Part shown: positions 57,278-64,000 of the stretch, piece after piece
Layout of the letters: the number at the start of each line of letters is the position of its first letter
Numbering within the stretch: the first letter of the stretch is position 1
NCBI RefSeq assembly: GCF_002897035.1
Contig: NZ_BAUX01000002.1
Span: forward strand, 366,751-430,750
DNA from: Methylopila sp. Yamaguchi
GTDB lineage: Bacteria; Pseudomonadota; Alphaproteobacteria; Rhizobiales; Methylopilaceae
Length of the DNA: 64,000 nucleotides
Direction: 5' to 3'
Translations under genes and position numbers: made by a program
Notes under the pieces: generated by a model
What the model was told of the DNA's origin: nothing
What the model saw: only the letters and a program-made list of their open reading frames with translations
The model's database searches: none

Positions 57278-58956
57278 GCGGCCCGCACCGCCTTCCCGAG
57301 ACGGCGCCGGCCCGCTTTGGCTCCGCAGTCGACCGCACGGAGCCGATCGGCTTCCGGCTGGACGGGCGGCCGCGCACGGGCCTCTACGGTGACACGCTGG
57401 CGAGCGCGCTGCTTGCAAGCGGACGGGCTGTCTTCGGCCGAAGCCCGCTGCTCGGGCGGCCGCGCGGCCTGACCGCGCTCGGTTTCGACGACGCCGTCGC
57501 CTGGGCGGCGGCGGAGGGGGAGCATGACCTGCGGCCCGCGGACGAATTGCTCCTCAGCGAAGGAGCGACGTTCCGAACGTCTCCGGGGCTGGTCACGCGT
57601 TCGCCGTTGGCGTTCGGCGCGCGGGCGGCGCTCGGCCCCGAAAGCCGGCTGCCGAGCCTTGGGCGACGACTGTTCGAGCGCGTGAGCCGGCAGGCGGCGC
57701 TGCCGATCCCGACGACGCGAGAGCTAGCTCCCCGGATGGCCGCGCGGTTCGAGAGCTGCGACGTGCTCGTGATCGGCGCCGGCCTCGCCGGCCTCGCCGC
57801 GGCGCAAGCCGCCCGATCCGCCGGCCTTCATGTGCGCGTCGCCGAAGCGAGCCATCGCGCAGGCGGGCTTGCGGACCTCTACGACGGAAGGATCGACGGG
57901 CTGTCGCCCGGGGCCTGGGTCGCGCACGCGGCGGGGGACCTTTCCGACGGGGGCGCTCTCTGGCTGGGAACGCGCGCCATCCACGTCGACCGTTCCGGCT
58001 CGGTCCAGCTGATCGAGCGCGTGCGCGGGCAGCACGGGCTGCTGCGCGTCGCGGCCCAGCTCGTGGTGGTCGCGAGCGGCTGGCGCGAGCGGCCGCTGCC
58101 GTTCGCGGACAACGACCGTCCCGGCGTCCTGCTGGCGACCACCGCGCGAGCGCTCTTGCGCCGCCATGCGGTCGCGCCGGGGGGGCGGGTGGTGGTCGCC
58201 ACCACCGGCGACGAGGGCTACCGCACCGCCGTCGATCTGAAAGAGGCGGGCGTCGAGGTCGAGATGATCCTGGACGCCCGCGACGACCCGCAGGGGCCGG
58301 CGGTCGACGTCGCCAAAGCGGCGGGAGTGTCCATGAGCTTCGCGAGCGTGGCGACAGGGGTCGAGACGGACAAGAGCGGCGAGCGGCTGAAGGCGGTGCG
58401 CGCGGCGAACCGCGACGGCTTCGGCGCGCGGACTCTGTTCGCGGACGCTCTCGTCGTGTCGGGCGGCCTTGCGGCCCGATCGGAGCTCGGAGAGGCCTGC
58501 GACCGCGTGATCGTGGCCGCCTCCGGCTTCAACGCGCGCGACGCGCTGGCGGGCGGCGCGGCGGCGGGCGCCGAAGCTGCGCGGCGGCTCGAAGTCGGAC
58601 TGGCCGCGGCCCCGCCCCTCGCTGAGATCCCGGCCGACGAGCCCGACGGGGGCCTCGATCTCTACATGTCGGGGCTCGACCCGCAGGCCGCCCGGACGGC
58701 CTTCGTCGATTTCGGCGCCGACGTCACCGTGGCCGACGTGGCGGAGGCCGCGGCGCTCGGCGTCGACGGACCGGAGGTCCTGGCGCGCTGGCTTGGGCTC
58801 GGCGGCGGACCCGACGGCGGCGCCGCCGGGGCCGGGCTCCCGCAGGCCGCCTTCGGGCGGATCCACGGCGACGCGCCCTCGTCCGCCGGCGCCGTGCAGG
58901 GGCCGCGCTGGACGCTGGCGGCGCTCGCCGCCGCCGCGAGCGTCGATCCCTACTGA
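57274..58956 (+). CDS. Sarcosine oxidase alpha-like flavoprotein, truncated form
   Basis: A 560-residue protein. The N-terminal 110 residues resemble the Fer2-like cap of sarcosine oxidase alpha (LYGDTLASALLASGRAVFGR) but without cysteines, so no iron-sulfur cluster. A Rossmann FAD domain follows (VIGAGLAGLAAAQAARSAG, near 164) and a second nucleotide-binding region (GGRVVVATTGDEGY). The segment AFVDFGADVTVADV near residue 475 matches the hinge before the GcvT domain in real alpha subunits of about 1000 residues; here the protein stops after a degenerate Gly-rich tail. No gamma or delta subunit genes follow. Confidence 0.75.
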   Translation: MSGPHRLPETAPARFGSAVDRTEPIGFRLDGRPRTGLYGDTLASALLASGRAVFGRSPLLGRPRGLTALGFDDAVAWAAAEGEHDLRPADELLLSEGATFRTSPGLVTRSPLAFGARAALGPESRLPSLGRRLFERVSRQAALPIPTTRELAPRMAARFESCDVLVIGAGLAGLAAAQAARSAGLHVRVAEASHRAGGLADLYDGRIDGLSPGAWVAHAAGDLSDGGALWLGTRAIHVDRSGSVQLIERVRGQHGLLRVAAQLVVVASGWRERPLPFADNDRPGVLLATTARALLRRHAVAPGGRVVVATTGDEGYRTAVDLKEAGVEVEMILDARDDPQGPAVDVAKAAGVSMSFASVATGVETDKSGERLKAVRAANRDGFGARTLFADALVVSGGLAARSELGEACDRVIVAASGFNARDALAGGAAAGAEAARRLEVGLAAAPPLAEIPADEPDGGLDLYMSGLDPQAARTAFVDFGADVTVADVAEAAALGVDGPEVLARWLGLGGGPDGGAAGAGLPQAAFGRIHGDAPSSAGAVQGPRWTLAALAAAASVDPY

Positions 58957-58960
58957 GCGA

Positions 58961-58994
58961 AAAGCGCCTGCGAGGAGCTCCCCGCAGGCGCTTT
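58961..58994. terminator. Bidirectional terminator between convergent genes
   Basis: A perfect 12-bp stem, AAAGCGCCTGCG (58961-58972) and its complement (58983-58994), with a 10-base loop. It lies 5 bases after the rightward flavoprotein stop and 26 bases beyond the leftward lipoprotein stop; short T-runs on both sides allow use in either direction. Confidence 0.8.
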
Positions 58995-59019
58995 CACGTC
59001 AGACGCGCGTGCGCGCTCG

Positions 59020-59493
59020 TCAGTCCAGCGGAACCCAGCGGCCGCCGGGGCCGCGGCAGGATTCGCCGCGCTCGACCACCGTCCGGTTGCGCAGATAGAT
59101 CCGGCGCTCGTAGGTGCGGCAGCGATCGTAGCGGGCGCGGGCGTAGGTTGGGCCGACCACCACCGTGCCGCTGTAGCTCTGGGAGCGCCACTCGTAGGGC
59201 CGCCCCTCGTCGCCACGCTCCAGCGCGTCGTATTCGGCTTCTTCGGCGCGCGCACGGGCGTCGTCGTCGATCGCAGCCCCGATGCGGTTGCCGAGCAGGC
59301 CGCCAAGGCCCGCCCCGATCACGGTCGCCGCCACGCGGCCGCCGCCGCTGCCGATGGTGGAGCCGATGAGGCCGCCGCCGACCGCGCCGGCCACCGTGCC
59401 GAATCCCTCACCCTCGCGGCCAGGGCCGCAGGCCGCCAGCGAGAGCGCGAGCACGCCTGCGGCCGCAAGGGCCGCCGCCTTGGAAAACAACAT
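59020..59493 (-). CDS. Glycine-zipper 2TM lipoprotein
   Basis: A 157-residue predicted outer membrane lipoprotein: signal with lipobox LAAC near residue 22, then a glycine-zipper region (GTVAGAVGGGLIGSTIGSGG, GAGLGGLLGNRIGAA) as in 17-kDa surface antigen and SlyB-type proteins. The C-terminal part has two cysteine-containing segments (YDRCRTYERR and ESCRGPGGRW). Single gene with its own terminator. Role is unknown, probably envelope structure. Confidence 0.85.
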   Translation of the reverse strand: MLFSKAAALAAAGVLALSLAACGPGREGEGFGTVAGAVGGGLIGSTIGSGGGRVAATVIGAGLGGLLGNRIGAAIDDDARARAEEAEYDALERGDEGRPYEWRSQSYSGTVVVGPTYARARYDRCRTYERRIYLRNRTVVERGESCRGPGGRWVPLD

Positions 59494-59589
59494 GAAACCT
59501 CCCCGTTCGCCGCCGAATCAGACCCCTCGAGCGGTCCGGCGGGACCTGCAATGAACCGGCGGATTTGGGCGAAACCGGGGACGACGGGC

Positions 59590-61050
59590 TCAGACGCCCG
59601 GCAGCAGGAGGTCGCAGCGCAGGCCGCCGAGCGGCGCGCGGCCGAGCGTGAACCGGCCGCCATACAGCCGCGCCAGATCGACGACGATGGCGAGGCCAAG
59701 TCCGGAGCCGGGTTTGGTCTCGTCCAGCCGCCGTCCGCGCTCCAGCACCGCAGCGCTCTGCTCGTCGGCCAAGCCCGCTCCGTCGTCGTCCACGAGGACG
59801 CGGAGCGTCGCGCGGCCGCCGGGCAGCCGCTCGCCTTCGGCGACGGCGATGGCGACCCGGGAGCCCGCCCACTTGCAGGCGTTGTCGACGAGGTTGCCGA
59901 CCATCTCCTCGAGATCCTGCTTCTCGCCGCGGAAGCGCAGGCCCTCGGCGACCTCGACGGCGATCGCGAGGTCGCGCTCGCGGTGCACCTTGGCCATGGT
60001 GCGGGCGAGCGCCTCCACCACCGGCTTTACGGGCGTGGTCTCCCCCGCGAAGGCGACGCCGGCGGCGAGCCGCGCCCGTTCGAGATGATGATCGATCTGG
60101 CGCTGCATGATCGCCGCCTGCTCGCGCACCTTGTCGGCGAACGGACCGTCGCCGACCGCAGATTCATTCTTGATGACCGACAGCGGGGTCTTCAGGCCGT
60201 GCGCGAGATTGCCCACATGCGTGCGCGCCCGCTCGACGATCTCCCGATTCGACTCGAGCAGGTCGTTGAGCTCGACCGCGAGCGGCGCGATCTCCTCGGG
60301 GAAAGCGCCGTCGAGCCGCGAGCGCTCGCCGCCGCGGATCTCCGCGAGCTGCTGGCGGATGCGGGCGAGCGGGCGCAGGCCGAACCGAACCTGGAAGCCG
60401 GTCGTCACCACAAGGCCGAGACCCAGCAGCAGGAAGCTCACCAAAAGCGCGACGTTGAAGTCGGCGATGTCGTCGTCAATCTCGGTGGCGTCGCCGGCGA
60501 CCGCGATGAGGTAGCGGCCATCCTGCCCGAGGTCGATCGTCCGCTCGACCACGCGGAGCCGCTGCCGCTCCGGCCCCTGCGCATAACCCTCGCGGGTGCC
60601 GACCAGCGTCTCCTCGATCCCGAGATCCGACAGGCGAGGCAACTGCTCCTCGAACAGCGACTTCGACGTCGTCGCCTCCGGCGGATCGCGGTCGATGCGG
60701 GTGATCTGCCAGTACCAGCCGGACAGCGGCAGCTCGAACCGCGGCTCGCCGAAGGAGCCGGGGTCCTCCCGGTCGAAGGCGCCGGCGGCGACCGCCCCGA
60801 CGAGCGTCTTGAGATAGACGTGGAGGCGCTGGTCGAAGCCGCGTTCGACCGAGCGGGTGTAGTAGGACGACAGGGTGACGCCGCCGATCAGCAGCATGGC
60901 GAGGGTCCAGAGCGCCGCCGAGCCGAACAGGCGCGTGGCGATGGACGCGGTCTTGCGCCGCCCGCGCGCCGGCGCCGCGCCGTCCGCAGGCGCCGAGGCG
61001 GCCTCCGCCGCAGCGTCGCCCGGCGCGCCGTCCTCGGCGCGCGCGGTCAT
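59590..61050 (-). CDS. feuQ: Sensor histidine kinase FeuQ-like
   Basis: A 486-residue membrane kinase with an Ala/Pro-rich cytoplasmic N-terminus, helix 1 (about residues 40-62), a periplasmic domain to about 205, helix 2, a HAMP-like region, and HisKA with H284 in NLAHGLKTPLSVIKNES, where Gly replaces the usual acidic residue after His, as in PhoQ/FeuQ kinases. HATPase motifs GDGPF.. and KPGSGLGLAI follow. Its start overlaps the feuP stop (ATGA). In Sinorhizobium FeuPQ responds to osmotic conditions and is needed for cyclic glucan export; transfer of that role here is inference. Confidence 0.88.
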   Translation of the reverse strand: MTARAEDGAPGDAAAEAASAPADGAAPARGRRKTASIATRLFGSAALWTLAMLLIGGVTLSSYYTRSVERGFDQRLHVYLKTLVGAVAAGAFDREDPGSFGEPRFELPLSGWYWQITRIDRDPPEATTSKSLFEEQLPRLSDLGIEETLVGTREGYAQGPERQRLRVVERTIDLGQDGRYLIAVAGDATEIDDDIADFNVALLVSFLLLGLGLVVTTGFQVRFGLRPLARIRQQLAEIRGGERSRLDGAFPEEIAPLAVELNDLLESNREIVERARTHVGNLAHGLKTPLSVIKNESAVGDGPFADKVREQAAIMQRQIDHHLERARLAAGVAFAGETTPVKPVVEALARTMAKVHRERDLAIAVEVAEGLRFRGEKQDLEEMVGNLVDNACKWAGSRVAIAVAEGERLPGGRATLRVLVDDDGAGLADEQSAAVLERGRRLDETKPGSGLGLAIVVDLARLYGGRFTLGRAPLGGLRCDLLLPGV

Positions 61051-61715
61051 GTCGTCTCGGGCGCGAGCAGCAGGTATCCCAGCCCGCGCACCGTCTGGAT
61101 CGCGTCGGAGCCGAGCTTCTTGCGCAGCCGGCCGACGAACACCTCGATGGTGTTGGAGTCGCGGTCGAAGTCCTGATCGTAGAGGTGCTCGACCAGCTCG
61201 GTCCGCGACACCACCCGGCCCTGGTGGTGCATGAGATAGGCGAGCAGCCGATATTCATGGCTCGTCAGCTTGATGGCGTGGCCGTCGATGGTGACGCGGC
61301 CGGCGCGGGTGTCGAGGCGGATCGGGCCGCACAGCAGCTCGCTCGAGGCGTGGCCGGTCGCGCGGCGTAGCAGCGCGCGCAGACGCGCCAGCACCTCCTC
61401 CATGTGGAACGGCTTCGCCACGTAGTCGTCCGCCCCCGCGTCGAAGCCCTGCACCTTGTCCGACCAGCGGTCGCGGGCGGTGAGGATCAGCACCGGCGTC
61501 GTGCGGCCGTCGCGGCGCCACTGCTCCAGCACGCTGATGCCGTCCATCTTCGGAAGGCCGATGTCGAGCACGATGGCGTCGTAGGGCTCGGTGTCGCCGA
61601 GGAAGTGGCCCTCCTCGCCGTCGAACGCGCGATCGACGGCGTAGCCGGCCTCCTCAAGCGCGGCGACGATCTGGCGGTTCAGGTCGGGATCGTCCTCGAC
61701 GACGAGCAGGCGCAT
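61047..61715 (-). CDS. feuP: OmpR-family response regulator FeuP-like
   Basis: A 222-residue regulator: receiver domain with EDD at 7-9, phospho-acceptor D51 (IVLDIGLPKMDG) and K101 region AKPFHMEEV, then an OmpR winged helix (KLTSHEYRLLAYLMHHQGRV, DSNTIEVFVGRLRKKLG). Sequence looks strongly conserved with rhizobial FeuP. Preceded by a PepSY-protein gene 33 bases upstream in the same direction and followed by feuQ with a 4-base overlap, so the three form one operon. Confidence 0.92.
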   Translation of the reverse strand: MRLLVVEDDPDLNRQIVAALEEAGYAVDRAFDGEEGHFLGDTEPYDAIVLDIGLPKMDGISVLEQWRRDGRTTPVLILTARDRWSDKVQGFDAGADDYVAKPFHMEEVLARLRALLRRATGHASSELLCGPIRLDTRAGRVTIDGHAIKLTSHEYRLLAYLMHHQGRVVSRTELVEHLYDQDFDRDSNTIEVFVGRLRKKLGSDAIQTVRGLGYLLLAPETT

Positions 61716-61748
61716 GACGTTTCCTCGGAAGGCTTCACGCGACGCGTT

Positions 61749-62333
61749 CTAGCGCACGTTCACGAGTTTGCCCGTGCCGGCGTCGACGCGGGCGCGGGCG
61801 ACCTTGCCGTCAGCGTTGAGCAACGTGAGATCATAGGTCAACAGACCGCCGACGTCGCAGAGCTTGTAGTCGATCACCTCGCCGTCCCAGGCCTCGCGCG
61901 CGGCGCGCGCCGCCTGCGCGAGCGTCACCGCGCGCTTCGAGCCGATGGCGCCCCGGGCTTCGCGCGCCGAAAGGCATTCGCCCCGCGCGGTCTTGCGGCC
62001 GTCGTCGTCGTCGCGATCCCGGCGCGGACGGTCTTCAGCCGGGGGAGCGGGCCGACGGGCGGGCGCGATCTGCAGATATTCGGTCTGCGGAGGGGTTTCG
62101 CCCTCGCGCAGCGGCGTGACGCGCTTGTAGAGGCCGGGCGGAGGCCCGTTATTCTCCTGACCCGGGGGCCGGGGCGGCACGAGCTTGAGCTGCTCGTCCG
62201 CCTGTGGCGCGGGAACGAGAATCGTACCGGGCCCGGAACCCGCGCGCGGCTGGTCGTCCGCCGCGGCCGGGGCCGCGCCGGGGCAAACCGCCAGCGCCAG
62301 AAGCGCGGCCTGGGCTACGCGAAACCACGTCAT
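61749..62333 (-). CDS. Periplasmic PepSY-domain protein
   Basis: A 194-residue secreted protein: signal peptide residues 1-25 (cleavage near PAAA), a Pro/Arg-rich region to about residue 115, then a PepSY-like domain (KRAVTLAQAARAAREAWDG, ending TYDLTLLNADGKVARARVD..) with a conserved-looking Cys pair (ECLSAREA and YKLCDVGG). It is the first gene of the feuPQ operon. PepSY proteins often inhibit or tune the kinase beside them; a FeuN-like regulatory role is possible but unproven. Confidence 0.72.
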   Translation of the reverse strand: MTWFRVAQAALLALAVCPGAAPAAADDQPRAGSGPGTILVPAPQADEQLKLVPPRPPGQENNGPPPGLYKRVTPLREGETPPQTEYLQIAPARRPAPPAEDRPRRDRDDDDGRKTARGECLSAREARGAIGSKRAVTLAQAARAAREAWDGEVIDYKLCDVGGLLTYDLTLLNADGKVARARVDAGTGKLVNVR

Positions 62334-62432
62334 GACCTCTTACATACCCCGAACGCCCTGAACCCGCGATGAATGCGAGGGCTTTGGCGTCTCGCGCGAA
62401 ACGGGCAGGCCCGCCTTCCGGGAAGCGACGGA

Positions 62433-62909
62433 TCAACGCTCGCCGCCGCGTTCCAGGCGGTCGATCCGGTCGCTGAGCCGGTCGAGCGCCCGCCCCTCCG
62501 CCTCACGGCGGGCGATGAGATCGTCCCGCGCCGCCCGCCGGTCGTCGGCGTAGGCCGCCTTGAACTCGGCGAAGGTCGACAGCGGCGTCGTCCCGAGGTC
62601 GAGCCGCAGCACGTCCCGCTCCAGCCGCGCGAGCGCGTCGTCGATCGGGCTTTTCGCCAGTTGCCCGCCCGCGACCGCGAGCGCCAGCACCACGCCCATC
62701 GCCGAGACGATCGTGGCCCAGGGCGTGCGCGAGCGTTCGTCGAGCTTGGCGCCGAGCCCTGAAAGCTGGGCCGAGACCTCGCCGATCCGGCCGCTGAACA
62801 ACTGGTTGAGGTCCTGCACCACGCGCTCGAGCCCATAGACCCGCTGCTCGAGCGCGGCGAAGCTCGCGTCGTCGGGAAGCGCGCGGCGCGCCGGCTGCGG
62901 GGCGGTCAT
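62433..62909 (-). CDS. Hypothetical coiled-coil membrane protein of the phage-type module
   Basis: A 158-residue protein with a coiled coil (about residues 18-60), one membrane helix (TIVSAMGVVLALAVAGGQLA, about 65-85) and a charged helical tail ending in RLSDRIDRLERG. No family recognised. It lies 10 bases after the neighbouring membrane protein gene and in line with the endolysin gene, so it may be a spanin- or holin-associated protein. Function is a guess from context. Confidence 0.65.
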   Translation of the reverse strand: MTAPQPARRALPDDASFAALEQRVYGLERVVQDLNQLFSGRIGEVSAQLSGLGAKLDERSRTPWATIVSAMGVVLALAVAGGQLAKSPIDDALARLERDVLRLDLGTTPLSTFAEFKAAYADDRRAARDDLIARREAEGRALDRLSDRIDRLERGGER

Positions 62910-62919
62910 GGCGCGCTCC

Positions 62920-63291
62920 TTACGCCAGCGGGCGGGTGGTCGTCTCGCGGCCGAACCAGGCGTAGGCCGCGCCGGCGAGCGAGAGCAGGGTCGCGACCAC
63001 CGTCGCCGCGTCCCCTTCCGCGATCTCGACGCCCGACAGCCGCCCGAGCGCGATCAGCAGCGGCGCCCCCGCCGCGATCACGATGCCGCGAAGGGTCTGG
63101 CTCTCAAGGCGCCGCACCGGGGTGAGGGCCGGCGCAAGCCGGGGGTCGGCGGTGACCTCCTCGGCCACGCGTCGCGCTTGAGCCTGCGCCTGATCGGCCG
63201 CCCCGCGCTCGGCGAAGGCCGCCGCTGCGGCCTCCGTGACGACGTCCGCGAGCTTGCTCCGGGTGATGGCCGTCTTGGCTTTCAGCGTCAT
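62920..63291 (-). CDS. Putative holin-like membrane protein
   Basis: A 123-residue protein with a soluble, charged N-terminal half and two hydrophobic segments near the C-terminus (about residues 69-84 and 95-113). It lies between an endolysin and another membrane protein gene, the usual place of a holin. No specific family is recognised from sequence; the holin role is inferred from size, topology and context. Confidence 0.6.
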   Translation of the reverse strand: MTLKAKTAITRSKLADVVTEAAAAAFAERGAADQAQAQARRVAEEVTADPRLAPALTPVRRLESQTLRGIVIAAGAPLLIALGRLSGVEIAEGDAATVVATLLSLAGAAYAWFGRETTTRPLA

Positions 63292-63303
63292 GGGATCCTC
63301 CCG

Positions 63304-63975
63304 TCAGGCTTCGTTCAGGGACAGGCGGCCCGTCGCCGCCGAGGCGACGCGGCCTCGCGCCGGGGCAGGCGCCGTCTTCGGCCAGCGCGCCGCAAGCAGC
63401 CGGCCCTTGGCGATCCAGGTTTCGGTGACGGCGTTCGACTGGTTGCCCCCGAGCACGCGGAGGCGCTTGGCGTCTTCGCCGACGTAGAAGCCGACGTGGC
63501 CGCCGGTTCCGCGGGAGAACACGAGGATCGCCCCCAACGCCGGGGTGGCGAGGCCGACGCCGAACTGGGTCCAGCCGCGGGCCCAGAGCGCGTTCGCCGG
63601 CAGCGGCTCGTCGGGAAGCGTCGCGGCGATCTGCGCGTGCACGAAGGCGCCGCACCATGGGGTGTCGTCGTCGCGGTACCATTTGGCGATCGCCTGGCCC
63701 CAGCGCAGGATCGTGGCGTTGGAGCGCGGGCCGACGATCTCCGAAAGTCCCATCCAACGCCGCGCCTCGGCCAGCCAGACCGGCTCGGCGGGAAGCTCGG
63801 AGGTCGCGGAGAGGCGCGCCAGGGTCGCGGCAACGGCGAGGCCGGTGCCGGCGAGACCTTCGCGCGCCTGGAAGGCGAGCACGGCCGCCCGGGTGAGACG
63901 CCCGAAGATCCCGTCGAGCGGGCCGGGCGCGAAGCCGCGCTGCTGGAGCGCGCGCTGGAGCTCGAGAACCGTCAT
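63304..63975 (-). CDS. Peptidoglycan hydrolase, endolysin-like (TIGR02594 type)
   Basis: A 223-residue protein: an N-terminal peptidoglycan-binding domain (residues 4-40, LQRALQQRGFAPGPLDGIFG) and a C-terminal cysteine peptidase-like domain with C108 in TPWCGAFVHAQ, H160 in GGHVGFYVG and a GGNQSNAV segment, as in TIGR02594 proteins of prophages. It has no signal peptide, fitting export by a holin. ATG 63975 opens MTVLELQ. It heads the leftward lysis module. Confidence 0.85.
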   Translation of the reverse strand: MTVLELQRALQQRGFAPGPLDGIFGRLTRAAVLAFQAREGLAGTGLAVAATLARLSATSELPAEPVWLAEARRWMGLSEIVGPRSNATILRWGQAIAKWYRDDDTPWCGAFVHAQIAATLPDEPLPANALWARGWTQFGVGLATPALGAILVFSRGTGGHVGFYVGEDAKRLRVLGGNQSNAVTETWIAKGRLLAARWPKTAPAPARGRVASAATGRLSLNEA

Positions 63976-63985
63976 CGGCGTCCCC

Positions 63986-64000
63986 TCACATCGCGTAGGA
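63986..64000 (-). CDS. Possible end of a further leftward gene (partial)
   Basis: The last four codons and a TGA stop (SYAM, then stop) lie 10 bases before the endolysin ATG in the same direction. Only 15 bases are inside the window, so this is no more than a hint that the phage-type module continues to the right. Confidence 0.25.
   Translation of the reverse strand, partial: SYAM

Overview
The window is GC-rich (roughly two thirds G+C or more by eye), densely coded chromosomal DNA of an alphaproteobacterium, most probably of the order Hyphomicrobiales (Rhizobiales). The best evidence is gene order: a PleC-like kinase, glnE, a two-component pair, degP and ccmH-F-E-I (cycLKJH) lie together as I remember them from Sinorhizobium-type genomes, and a FeuP/FeuQ pair follows. 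A formamidase linked to a Urt-type ABC transporter is an arrangement described in methylotrophs, but no methylotrophy gene is present, so genus is left open.

Layout. 1-1313: start of the complex I operon (nuoA, nuoB, partial nuoC, leftward). 1.6-3.8 kb: a SleB-type lipoprotein hydrolase and an aldo/keto reductase. 4.0-10.8 kb: leftward amide operon urtABCDE-fmdA-fmdB. 11.1-15.3 kb: divergent pair of an NCS1-transporter/histidine-kinase fusion and a LuxR-type response regulator, the obvious candidate controllers of the amide operon. 15.4-18.0 kb: three small sulfotransferase-like genes. 18.3 kb: tRNA-Asp. 18.6-23 kb: class II DAHP synthase, a DHA2 efflux permease and glutathione reductase. 23.2-26.1 kb: tctCBA carboxylate transporter. 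26.1-30.4 kb: an atypical SDR, a DUF2256 protein, and a molybdenum hydroxylase maturation operon in which the two XdhC domains are separate genes around a LysE exporter. 30.4-31.3 kb: a class D beta-lactamase homologue without its catalytic residues. 31.6-37.0 kb: livHMGF, a small membrane protein and the binding protein. 37.1-42.1 kb: DUF423 protein, ribokinase, enoyl-CoA hydratase, aminopeptidase N.

42.1-55.9 kb: PleC-like kinase preceded by a CtrA-type box and five GANTC sites; glnE; a two-component system and degP; cytochrome c maturation genes ccmI, ccmE, ccmF, ccmH. 56.1-59.0 kb: two flavoprotein genes resembling trimmed-down sarcosine oxidase beta and alpha subunits. 59.0-62.3 kb: glycine-zipper lipoprotein, FeuQ/FeuP and a PepSY protein. 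62.4-64.0 kb: a phage-type lysis module (endolysin and two membrane proteins).

The most interesting points are: the transporter-kinase fusion facing the amide operon with a perfect inverted repeat between them; a family of long palindromic repeats, two copies inside the amide operon and one apparently read into the N-terminus of CcmH; the cell-cycle type promoter before the PleC-like gene; the inactive-looking OXA homologue; and the minimal sarcosine-oxidase-like pair. No CRISPR array, insertion sequence, rRNA gene or recognisable riboswitch was seen.
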